Origin: Ptychodera flava
Taxonomy: Eukaryota > Hemichordata > Enteropneusta > Ptychoderidae
Direction of reading: 5' to 3'
Length of the DNA stretch: 64,000 nucleotides
Assembly: GCF_041260155.1 (NCBI RefSeq)
Contig: NC_091944.1
Coordinates: 19,613,772 to 19,677,771 of the forward strand
Shown: in pieces, positions 36,541-48,907 of the stretch
Numbering within the stretch: the stretch's first letter is position 1
Layout: every line of letters begins with the position of its first letter
The notes under the pieces: model-generated
Seen by the model: the letters and a program-made list of their open reading frames with translations, nothing else
Told to the model about the DNA's origin: nothing
Database searches by the model: none
Made by a program: the position numbers and the translations under genes

Positions 36541-39500
36541 AACGCACGATGGTACAAACAACACCACAAGTGAAACGTACACATAGAAATACACGCGTTC
36601 CTACGTTGTGCCCACCCGGGCCACGCGATTAAAATATGACTGATACTGCTGGATAGTGTTAATTGGGTCCGTAAACAGTAAATTAATAGTTTAATTGACA
36701 ACCTGGGTGATTGGCAGGTCGTGTCCAACGACGTCATATGCAAAGCAGGCCAAAGAACAAAAGCCTCCAAAGATATTGACAGCTGGCCAGGGGTCACCAT
36801 GAATACGGAATGAATCTTCACAATGCAGAAATTGCGTTGTCAAGCCCTTCTGAACCGGTCAAATCCTCTTGGCATTTCCCCTCATGTATGCGCCCGGTTC
36901 TGTATAGGAATCACTTCTTTGCAAGAGTCACACGTTGTCGTTTTGCCAAGGTCTACGCTAGCGATAACGTCATTTCTGTCATAAAATCTTCAAAACATTG
37001 ATATCTACATTTTTTTGTTAGAACTGGCTAATGCAAGTTAAGCTAGAAAGAGCAAACTTGTTATCTTCCGTACAGGTGGTCAAACATCTTGAAATGAAAT
37101 TTTGCATTCTGATAATAGTCTCATTAGAATTGTTCCATAATATAGTTGTTCAAGTGAGTTTTACTGCTTCTGTGAAAGTTAGGCAATCTTGAATTATCTG
37201 AAGCGTTGTTCATTTGTTATTTCTAGTGAAGACCACGTACTGCTTATCACCAGGTGGAAACTCAAGTGCCTGCCATATCGATAGGTCATATGAACTATTT
37301 TGACGATTCTATGTCTCATGCCTGAGTTTTTTGGGGGGAGGGGGAGGGGATATCAGCTGTAAATAGTTTTATTGAAAAGGTTCACTTAAACGGTGTATTC
37401 ATTCCTTGGGGTTCTCAGCAACGCCAAAGAAGTCAGATTGATTAATTTCTTACATTATTTCGTATTGCAATTTCTCTGACAGCTGAAATAATAAAAATAG
37501 CTTACATTAGCCCTTACTATCGCCTGCCCCATGATCGTCCAATTCCATGGTACAACGGCAATAGTTGATTGGTCGTTACTCCATTTGTAAAATCAGAATG
37601 ACCAGAGTAGTCAAGTTTTGGTTGGGATTACTTTCTGTGTCTAACCAACGACACTGTTACGATTTTCAATTTGCCCAAGCTGAGTAGATAAAATTGTTTG
37701 GCTAAGGAGATCAAACAATTACTTATTTCAGTTGGAATCGGAGAAGCTTGGTTGAACCGAGGGGTGGGTTGTGTCAATACATTTCTTAATTTATTGAAAC
37801 AAAGATGTAGGGATGTTTATATTCAAGAATGGCAAGCTAGTTTTTACATTTCGCGAACTTGATACTTCCGGCAGGTTCATATGTCATTTTGGCAGAGATC
37901 AGTATCTAGATGTATTAGATGATAAGTTTAGAAACTGCCTTTATCGCTTTAAATATCTACACATTCATTACGTATTGAAACTGATAGACACTTACATAAT
38001 GAACGCTCACAGAGAATTTTGAATTTTGGTGACGCAAAGAATGTAGGTAATAAATTTCATTTTCGTCTAGTATGTCCCTTGTACAAAGACCCCCGAGAAA
38101 AATTCCTACCTCATAACATTTATCAATTTCCATCCATTAAAAAATATAACATTATTGCAATCTGATCATGGTGTTTTGTTGCGTAACTGGTCGAAATATA
38201 TTTTTATGCAATGAAAAAACGTGCAAATGTATCTCCACATTGGATGTAAATAATAACAACATACAGTCATGTAACTGTCTAGACTGATTTCGAGATTTCT
38301 CGTACAGCTGCCTTCAAGAGAATTTATATTTATTTATGGCCAGTAGTCTATTGTGTGTAAATGAAATACAATTTTCAAAATATTTATTAAAGTTGTTTAT
38401 GTGGGGCAGGTGTTCAAATTCGGGAAGGCATTCTATTATGAGGAAAATGTATGTGTTTTTCGTACGTTCGTGTTAAGGATGGGCTTACTTCGGTAGAGAA
38501 TGCAGTGAATATCATCCGCAGTGTCATGAAAAGTTTCGATACAAACGATATGACCTTATTCTATGTCATAGCCCTAACAAGGGACTTTGTGCCCGAGACT
38601 AGGTCAGGTGACCAATTGACCGATGTATCTCAGTAAATGGGAACACCTATCATATGTTCATTGCATTTCTTGTCTAATTACTGTTGCCTACAGTAAAATA
38701 TACACCACACATGAAGAAATTGACACATTTACATTGTGCAGTCATCGTGACTAAAACGCTCCATATCGTGTTCTATGCTACAATTTAGTTCATCGTCGTT
38801 TTCGACACCGAGGAGCCAGTTTGATGTAAATATTCGATGAAAATAAACACCATCTCACACAGCATCAACTCAGGTAAGATCTCGCGAACCGTAACATAAA
38901 TTCAAACAATTTGCAGTTTTGAGTGACACAGATCTTTATTAGAATGTTATATTTTGCAATATTCAGAATTAGGCTTAGTTCGCTCACAAAAATTAACAGA
39001 TTTGCGAGAATCGATTCTGTAGTCATTTTTCAGTCAGGGCAGATTAACTCGTATGGAAAAAAAGCTGTTAATATCCTGCTGGCGCTCACGACTAAAATAT
39101 CATACAGAATGCCCATAACCGATATCATACAACAAGATAAGTTGACAATTAATTTAAGTTCTTTAGGCTTCAAAAGTCAGAGTTGGGACCGTGACCAAAT
39201 CTTTTATCAACGCATATCTGCAGCGGCGACAACATTACCGATTTGCCTCGTTTGCTAACTGCCTTGTCACGTAGAAGACACTTTTTCACTGAGTATTACA
39301 GTGTCTTCTGGACTGTGAATAAGAGTGAATGTAATTGTGCTTAACGGAAACAAATTTAGCGTCGACCGATAAAACATAGCACTTCCTTCATCAAAGCCGC
39401 GGTAAAGTTATACAAAATGATAAACAACATGGTCTACCGAAGAGCAGGGTGTTTACTGACTTTATTGGAAGGTCAACTTGCTGCAGGGCTTAGCTCGGCT

Positions 39501-40205
39501 TTGTTTACCGTAAACCGTTCTGCCATTCCCCGGCCTCATTTTCATCATCCTCGAGTTATCGAGAAAACTGTAGATACCTGTCGGAATCTTGTCAAAATTA
39601 TTGTCCGAGTCTGGACAGGCAGAAACTGTTAGCTTTTTTAAATTATCACATGAACTCTGACCTATTTCCATACAAGGTCATAGTCACATAGTTGTTTTAC
39701 ATGTAGCTGACTTATCACCTTAAGGCAAATTTATGAGGACTAACGGGGTCATGAAACGATTACATACCTACATTATTCCGATCGGAACTACTACACTACA
39801 GAGTTCATGCACAACTTCCACACTCTACAATGATCCCTGGTAATATCGCTATAATCGAATGACTATCACGGACAAGAAAATGTTTAAATTATACAAATTT
39901 TATTGTTCATATTACAAACCTGACTGTGCTGTGTTTAAAACAAGTTGTACCCAGGAACGCACATCTTGTATTACAATAACAGACTTTCACACCAAACAAA
40001 TCACGAAATAGAGTCTCTAATGTGGTTCTATGGAACACATGTCCCGTCTGAGAGCATCCGATTGGAACTTACAACTTTTTAAATATAGCATTCACGGTCT
40101 AATAAAACTATAAAATTCATAAATATGAGATAATTTCTGAACTACACAAGCTGAGTTAACAGTCTGCAATATGATATATACTATATAAACAATTTTAAAA
40201 TATCA
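36541..40205. other. intergenic, no gene seen
   Basis: AT-rich sequence downstream of the peptidase gene. Several 60-110 codon frames (for example 38923-39258 on the plus strand) show no recognisable motif. Confidence 0.5.
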
Positions 40206-40422
40206 TCAGAGTTGTCCCCTGGTTAGAGAAGCGGAGATGACGTCATCCATCACACTGGCAGCTGAGTGCATATGATAAGTCAATCTAGCAATTTCTTTCT
40301 CCACCTCTCTCCACTGCATTATGGGATCGTAGGTAGTGTCTACGTTATGAACCGCAGATTGCACTCCAGGGAAGAAAGTCGACTGGTAAGAATTTCCTTT
40401 AATCGGAGCGTACAAAACATTC
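40206..40422 (-). CDS. NAALAD-like exon 17 (C-terminus)
   Basis: Reads [20 protein letters not shown], then [21 protein letters not shown], and stops after TRGQL. GCPII has a Lys-Tyr pair in its glutamate pocket here; this protein has Ser-Tyr, another sign of altered specificity. Confidence 0.93.
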
Positions 40423-43400
40423 CTAAATTAAAGAAAATCAGAATGAATTCCTTCAGTGACAAGAGAATTAAAAGTCAAAAAAATATTACTGTCGCTTATA
40501 GCGCTTTCTCTTATCAAAGTGTTGTCGCCCAGGCGTTACTCAAAAGTGCCGCAAAAGTTGTGAATATTCCAAAAATAAAACTTCTTGTTAGCGATTTCCT
40601 TTCCACATTGGAGGAATTTTAACGTTATTGTACTTCCTGAAGTATGGGGACATTTCCTTGGTTACCGACCTAAAAAGTTTTGGTATGAAAAAGTGATCCA
40701 TACTTAGGGATGTTTTTCTTGAAAAGTGACCCTTGAGAGGCGCATAACTGTACATCTTTCTGTTGGAGTACCTCCCGGGTCTCGTTGACAGCAAGACTTG
40801 CATTAATATACGCCCTACTTGTAAAGATTACGAGCCAAATAAAGAAATTGGACCTGTTCACATTAGGGCAATTAGGACGCGACATTAGATCTTGGGACGA
40901 GTGTAAACTCGGTGAAAATATGCACAGCCTAAATTGCTAAGAAACGAATTTGCAACGCTGATGGCTGTGCAAATTATTACTGTTTATAATGATTAATAAT
41001 ATAGAAATAACGGGCGACGCGCTGACCATTAACGTTTATTTGTGGGCAAGGGCGAGAGGAGAGCCAAAAATTAACGGGCGAGGCTTGCCGAGCCCGTTAA
41101 TTTGGTTTTCCTCGAGCCCGCGCCCACAAATAAACGTTAATGGTCAGAGCGGAGTCTGTTATTTCCATTATATTATCAGCGAACCCAAGAAAACCGTCAA
41201 AATTTCCGAAAATTTCAGGAGCGAACGACAACTGGGCCCCAGAAACTGAGTAATACGCGACGCACTGTCACGCGCGCTGTAAAAATTGGCAAATCCGGAG
41301 ATGTTTTCAGAAAAAAATATCTCAACTTGACCTACAAGTGCTCCATTTTATTTTATGATTGATTATGATTACCGTTTGAGCTGTAATGTTACGATACTTT
41401 GAGTTGTTAATCATATTATTCATATTCACGGGCATGTAAAGAAACCATTACTGTGTATTTGTGGTCAGTCACGTGGTTCAGCTTGACAAATCAAAATGCG
41501 ACGGGCAGGGCATGGTAATAATATGAAGAAAATGTCGAATTCTGGAAATAGAGTACATAGACTATATCAACTCTGAACACGATTGGAACTAATTTGGGAT
41601 AATTGGATTTTCATAGTTTGCAAATTTCTCAAAAGTGTTAGGGGCCATATAGCTGATTGTTGAAATATCGCAAATAACTCATAAAAACAAGTGTGTAATA
41701 TAAAAAGAAAAGCAGATGAGATAACATTTGTAGATTAAATCAAAATTACTTCACCATCAAATTATCCCAAATTAGTTCCAATCGTGTTTCTGAAAAATCA
41801 TAAGAAGCGAAACAATTGTAATCATTCTGATCGCTCTCGTAACTTGATCAGGTAGTCCGTCCAAGGTATATTTTTCATGTTGGATTCAATTGAGAATGAA
41901 CGGTGTGGCACTAAAAAGAGGAATTTTGTGTCTTTTACTTACAGGTAGATGTTCACGCTTATGGAACCTTTGGAAGCAATGCCATGCATATTACTATCTC
42001 ACCTTGAAAGGGGTTTTCCGGGCAACCCAAGCGGATCGATAAAACTTCTTTCCATGTTCATCAGCTGATCATTTAACTGACGCACAGCCAGGCAACTGTT
42101 GAAAGTAGCAACGGAAGAACAGAAGGAAAAGATGTGTTATCAGTATCAGATTGAGAGAGCGGAGCACGTTTGGTTTTAAGCAACGCAATATCCTGACACC
42201 ATATCAAATGGTCGTCATCTTTGCTATGTGGGGTCTGAGTGTGAATCCGCCCCTAAAAATGATGGATGCAATAAAGAGCCCATAGCTGTAACTTATGATA
42301 TTTGTAACTGTGTTTGTTCGGTATGTCGAGTACGGTTTCTTGTTCTGGTCCCTAAAGTATAACGTAATACACAGTTAAGCTTCTCAACTCAGCCACTGCA
42401 CGCTATAGACTGCATTGTTGACTGGTCCGGACTGCAATTCAAATGTCAACAGAAACAGTGAACATTACATGTATATACACTGCGTTGACAAGCTACATAG
42501 TAAGAGTTCCTACCAGTGTGCGAAATTAAGAGAAAATAGCTTCAGGTCATAAGGACCTGCACCAAGCCAAAGCTTCAGGTCCTTACAGAAAACTGCCGGT
42601 CCTCAATAAAGACAGTTGTTAACGACCATTAAAGTCAACTTCTCCATCAATACTATGCTTTCGAATGTTGTAATATTTAATTTTTCATGTCCTGTTATCA
42701 ATAGAGTCAGCAAGTATTCACTCCAAAAGACTATTGTTCACATAAATTGCAGAATAGTGTAAGTGAATGATCATGAAATATTCATCTACATGATCTGGAA
42801 TCTGACAGGATCTGTCATGCGCACACATTTATCAATGTTTTCCACCACGGGGGGGGGGGACTATGGGACTGACAGGAGAATTTGACAATTTTTCTAGCCT
42901 ATCATATGACACAGATATGCTAACGTTACCAGGCTTACACTCACTAGACGAGTATTATTATAATATTGTGTCACATTGTTGCACCAAATTCAATGCATTC
43001 CATTGCTAGAATCTGCATGCACGGACGTGATTCAAACTGATCGATATCTGAATGTAATCAGCTGCACCGTGCTCTGCGCGTCGATCGGAGGGATTAGACT
43101 CTCCGTAAATGTAAAAAGTCGTAAGACCAAAAATTACTATGTTGCGACATTGTCAACCTCCCCTCCCCCGGCCAGGCGTACCGTAGATCGAATTCCCCAC
43201 TACCAGGACACGAAGTACGATCAATATCCCCTGTTGCCCCGCACTCCCACGGTGGAAAACATTGATAGGTGCATGACATTCAAGTCTGAATCACATGATT
43301 CAGAGTCAGTCATCATCTGCATCTGTTACAGGTCTTGATGGAGAAATTTTCATCATTTATTCCAAATTCCAGTCGGTCATAAGGACCGACATGTTGTTAA

Positions 43401-46400
43401 AAACTTTCTGCCCGACGAGAAATCTGTCGGTCTCGGACCGTCGGACTGACGTTAATTCGCACGCTGGTTCCTACGCGATTTAGTGAATGAAACAAGAATT
43501 TAAGGTAGAATGCGCCTCGGGGACAGATATTCGGACTCTCAAACTTTTACAATTCTTTACTGATATACCATTTGTGGGGGGTCATTTTAAAGCTGTTGGT
43601 GTGAGAAAACTTTTCACCGGCTTAGTTTATCGCAATTCGAAAATTTTATTTTTCTCCATTGAGTTAATACAGGGATGGCGGCCATTTTGAATTTTAGATA
43701 TCGGTAAATCTTGGGTTATTTGTTTCTCTAGTACCAAACTTTGCACGGTGACCCCCGATTCGTATTCGTGATTTTTAAAGATGATAGTTGAAAGATTCCT
43801 TAAGGAAAGTTTGAGCAAAAGTTTAAGTCTTTCACTTTCGAGGCGCATACTACCTTAATAATAATAGCGATACACAAAACAAATCTATTGATTCTTCAAA
43901 GGTTCGATCTACTCGCCCTTTAATAGTCGTTGGTTGTCATACGTCATGCGGGGAAATAGTTGCAGAATTAAAGCTATTAACTAGGCTTTCCGCGCAACTG
44001 TAAGTTGATTCATGGAGGTGTATATCAGAGTTGAGAAACTCTAAGTTATAAGGTTCATCTTTTGTTTGCTGTTGCGCAAGGAAATTCGTGTTGGGGCTTG
44101 CGTACATGTAGATGTACTGATCAATATCTATGGTAAATATACAGACTTTGTTTCATTAACAAGTTTCTTCTTTTCCTCGAGTCTGTGTGCAGCACTGGCA
44201 AATACATTGACCGCCTCTTCTAGAGCATCTGAAATACACAAAGGAATCTTTCTTTTTACATCGGCATCATATAAAAATTTGCAGTCAAGGAGTATCGGCC
44301 ATATTTGATAGGTGGACATTTTTCCCCTGCATGTCAAAGTCATCTAAAACTGCGCATGCGTAATCTGTGGAAATCTGTGAGAAATCTGTGGAGACTTAAT
44401 TGCGCATGAAGTGAAAGGAAGATTTGGAGATTAACTTCACCAGTGATATTGACAAGCAGAGTGAGGTGAAAAATGAGGATCTTTTGCCAGACATACAGCA
44501 TCATCAACGTCAAAAATCGACGAAAAACAAAGAGAGATTAATCATCACACAATATAAGATTTCTTGGGGGAAGTTTACTCTGTGCATAGCATACACTAGT
44601 GTCTAGACTCTCAACATCCACCATTGTCAAATTTGGGCTTTTCAGTTCGCCCAGGAGCGGTGCGACATACGGACCTATTGCCACACGCGCTCGGCTCATG
44701 CTCTTACAATAAACTCTACGAATTTTTACGAGCATACAAACAAAAAACGGATTTGAGGCTGGGTGCCGTTCACAATGCAATCGACGTCCAATTTCCTGAT
44801 TCAAAATCGAATAACCGCTCACACATCATGGTTTCAGGAAGCAGTGGTCATCTCGGTATGTATTTATTTTTTTTTGAAAAAGATAAATTTATTTCAACAT
44901 AGTAACAAATAAAACAAATGTACATACTGTAAATGCATTAAAATTACAATGCATCTTGTCTGAAAAAACAAATAATTAGCTGTTTAATTACAAAAGATCA
45001 TCATATGAATGCATTCAGGATGCATTCTTCTCCTTCAAGTCTTACAAGGCTTGAAAACTTTGTGATAAAATCCTCAGTTTTGTTCATCATCTTATAAGTG
45101 AAATATAATGTATTCATCCATGAGGAGAGATAACATTTTAATTGCATGACATGGGATTGAAGGGAAACTTTAATCCCATCAAGAGTAACCGAATTTCGAA
45201 TATTCCAAATATTTCGAATATTCTCGGTATGTAATCTGAGAGACTTACCGAGAGAGAGCCCTCTCTCGATGACTTTCTGTCCAACGCCGTGTTTCAGATA
45301 CCCGAACAATGTCGTCATATCATCCCCAAAATCGGTGGCGTTGATCGGTAGGATGACGTCATCGGCAAGGGCTCTAGTCAGCTCGCCCCACACACGCGTT
45401 AGGCCCTGCATGTACTTGAACTCCGGATCGTAGTACGTCTCGTAGAGATGAAAATTTTCATAACCGGTGTGATAAAGTGGAAACCACGTCAGGTTCACGT
45501 TCTGAAACTGAAAACAGTGACCGAGAATGAGAAAAATATGATTTTGATGAATGCAGAAAATTGCAAAAAATTATTGCTCTTTTAATTACAGTAATAATAA
45601 TATGTTGACCCGATTTCATTAGATTTCACGCATATCTGGTCGTAATTTGTGATAATTCTTCGTTACATCATAGACAAACCTACCTGAGATTTAAAAAATA
45701 TCGAAAATAAAAACGACCGGAACTTTTTAATTGTCAATTTGATATTGATGAGATCGCAAAGGGACCATCTCGTCGGTCCAGCGAAATGTACTGATGTTAA
45801 CACAAAAGTTAATCCATCAAACACACAATATCCATGTCGACAGTCGTACTAGTCATTCAGTATTGTTTTACGTGACGGAAAATTACAAAACGCTATGCTG
45901 CGATATAGTGTTCTGAACATGAAACCGAAAAATCTCTTTATCACCGTAACTGAGCCAAGCATGGTTAACCGCGCTCTGATCATGAGTTGTGCTCTGCGCT
46001 GCATCAATACATGATCAGTGAAATGCAGAGGGCGTATCTATCTGATGTGTCGAGAAGAACGTTACGGACGTGTTTTCGATGGGAATCGTTGAACACAAGA
46101 AAATCTTCTTAATCTCAGCCGTCGCCCTGTACTTGGTTGATCACATATATCGGTACGTGTAAAATTATTTTAATTAAAGCCCCATTGACTGTTCCTCTTT
46201 TGCATTTTTTCGATCAGATGGTTTGAAATCAAACACAACTAATTATGTAAGAATTATTACTGAATTTCTGGCCACAGAACGCACAACTTTATTTTCAACA
46301 GCCAGATGTTTTTCGAGTGGCAACGCAAAGACACCCGAATATACGCGAAAGAGTACTTAATTATTAAACTATAATTATTTAATTAATTATTTAATAGATT

Positions 46401-48369
46401 AATTAAGAATTTAATCGACCAAATCAATCACTGGGGATTGAAATAGGGACACTTTCAAAGACAATATGCATTTCGCCGGACAGATGTTATTTTTGGTAAG
46501 TAAAATGCGAAAAGTACAGTTTATGGGGCTTTAAGGGAAAAAACATGAAGCAAATTTCATCTTCTGTCTCGATATGAATTTTGTCGCCAGGTATAAACAA
46601 CGGATTACTTACGAAGTCGTACATGTAGTACATATTGACGGCGGGAACCCCGACTTGCTGTACAAAGGCGGCGTGGTCGCTGCCATAAGCCAAACGAAGT
46701 ACACTAAAAGATAACAGTTTCAACAACATTTATATGAAGGTGTGTTCTTATGGTACCCACAGTACAATAAATTACCCACAATTCAGTTTGATTTATACAT
46801 ACGACATTAAAATGTTCATAACTTTTTCAGTACTGCCTGAAAGCAATAATATAAAACCTCCAGATACTTGATTAATTATATCTATTGAAAGTACGGTTAG
46901 ATATTTCAGTATAAATTTCAAAGAAACCATTTAATAACGGTAAAAGTCACATTCTGCAGGTACTACAAATGCCATACTTCTAGGCAGCAAGTTATGACAA
47001 ACTGAAGGGGTCATTCTCTGAGGAAACTTAGCATGCAAATTTCTTTTGTCTTTCTGTTTGGAAAAAATCAATATCCTTTTGTTTCATAAAACAGGTGCAA
47101 CTAGTCTCCCTACTTTTCATTACATTATTCTGTATGGCTGAATACACAATCAGCGGAAAATTTTACAAAAATGCTATCTCCTCTCTCAATCAAGCATACT
47201 TTTATAAATCACTTAAAATGGGAATTGAGAAGAAGTGTGTCCTCAAAAGTACGATTTCAGAATTTAAAAAACTAGTCTGCGAATTTGTTTACACATGGGA
47301 GACACAGTAGATTTCACTGAGGAGTTTCCGTGTGTACAAATCATGATGAATTATGGGAAATCTTCAGTACTGTGAGCCGTGTCCTGTCAATTTAAATAGA
47401 GCATACTGTGATCTGTTTGAAAACAAAGTGTTTTCGCATTAAAAGAAACTAACCGCAAAAGAACGACAATAAATATAACAGCCATTGCATGCCATGTATT
47501 TCTACACGTGAACAATGCTCTGCTCCGCCTTATCCAGGCAAAGTATGTTTACAAACATGAAACATCGATTTCTTACAACTCGGTAAGTACAGCTACCATA
47601 TGCAGACTGCCGAAGACTTTTGAACTACATCGAAACGAAACACAAGTTCATGGGGAATCAATTGATCCAACCATTGCCGAGTCAAGACAAAAAGGTGCAC
47701 GTATTTAATGGAAGCTCTGTAACCTGTACTCACGGAGGTACAAAGTCCGGACTTGGTTGATACGCCATTGGCCAGTACCTATCATGCCTTGTGTCGTATA
47801 TCGTTTTCCGTCGTTCGTCTGGCTCTGGGTCCGGAATCTGTAATGACGAAAATACCAGGAAAATATATCCTTATTACTGGGTTTTAAAAGAATCCATATT
47901 TCATGTGTGCAAGACCGTGGAGGTCCAATTCAAGTCACAACTTTTCTCAGGGTTATCGGGAAATGAATGGCTCTTGAATACAAACACGGCTTTAGAGAGC
48001 CGATGGAGCACATCTTCATATCTCAGGTTGTCTCTCGGGCTTTGGGCCTCACTCCCGTCTATCAACGAACAGTTTACAAAAAAGTAGCTGTTAAAATAAC
48101 TACAAATATGGAAACCTAAGATGTAGTCTAAAATGGCTCTTGGACTGACTGTACGAAAAACTGTTTCACATGTAGTCTGTGTCATTATCTTACCTGTTTA
48201 GTTATTTTGTGGATGAGAGACTTCAAGGAGGCGCTGGCTTTGATGTTCATCATATAAGTTCCTGGTTGGGGAAAATAGACAGGTCTACGAGATTCATGCA
48301 TAGGTAACGATATTGAATAAAAATATATTTGTGAGAGGGAAAATTTCGTCTTCATCATGTCCACTCTTT

Positions 48370-48415
<46 letters not shown>

Positions 48416-48851
48416 AGTCACGTGACTGTCACTTTCTCGCAATCATAAAATCTTTTACATCCTTTCATTAGAAAACTGTATTACAATGCTTCATGATTAG
48501 CGCCCACGGGCGGATATTGTGATCGTTTCTTTCCATCGCAGAAGAAATGAACTCATACTGCGCATTCAGTTCGTGTTTCTCATAATTTGAAGTTTATGTC
48601 GGGTTTCAGCATGTATAATTACTTATCGGCTTAATTCATTATTTCGATGTCCCTGCCTACATTTTTTTCTTTTTCTGTCATTCTTCATCTCTTTTTCGAT
48701 CTGTCTGTCTCTATATCACCCTCTCTGCTCTCATTGTGTCTCAGTCTGTCTGCTCCTTCCATCCTCCCATCCCCTCCCTCCCTTACTCCTATCGTTCTCT
48801 TTGTCACTGTCTCCCTCTCTGTTCTCTCTTTCCATCTGTCTGTCTCTTTCC

Positions 48852-48907
<56 letters not shown>

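Noticed and set aside
36426..36821. 131-codon minus-strand frame, hydrophobic in places
   Set aside because: No family motif is recognisable, and the part overlapping the segmental duplication is not kept open in the other unit.
44538..44902. Overlapping frames of 92-94 codons on both strands in the intron between NAALAD-like exons 14 and 15
   Set aside because: Neither shows a recognisable motif, and no splice sites in phase with the host gene were seen.
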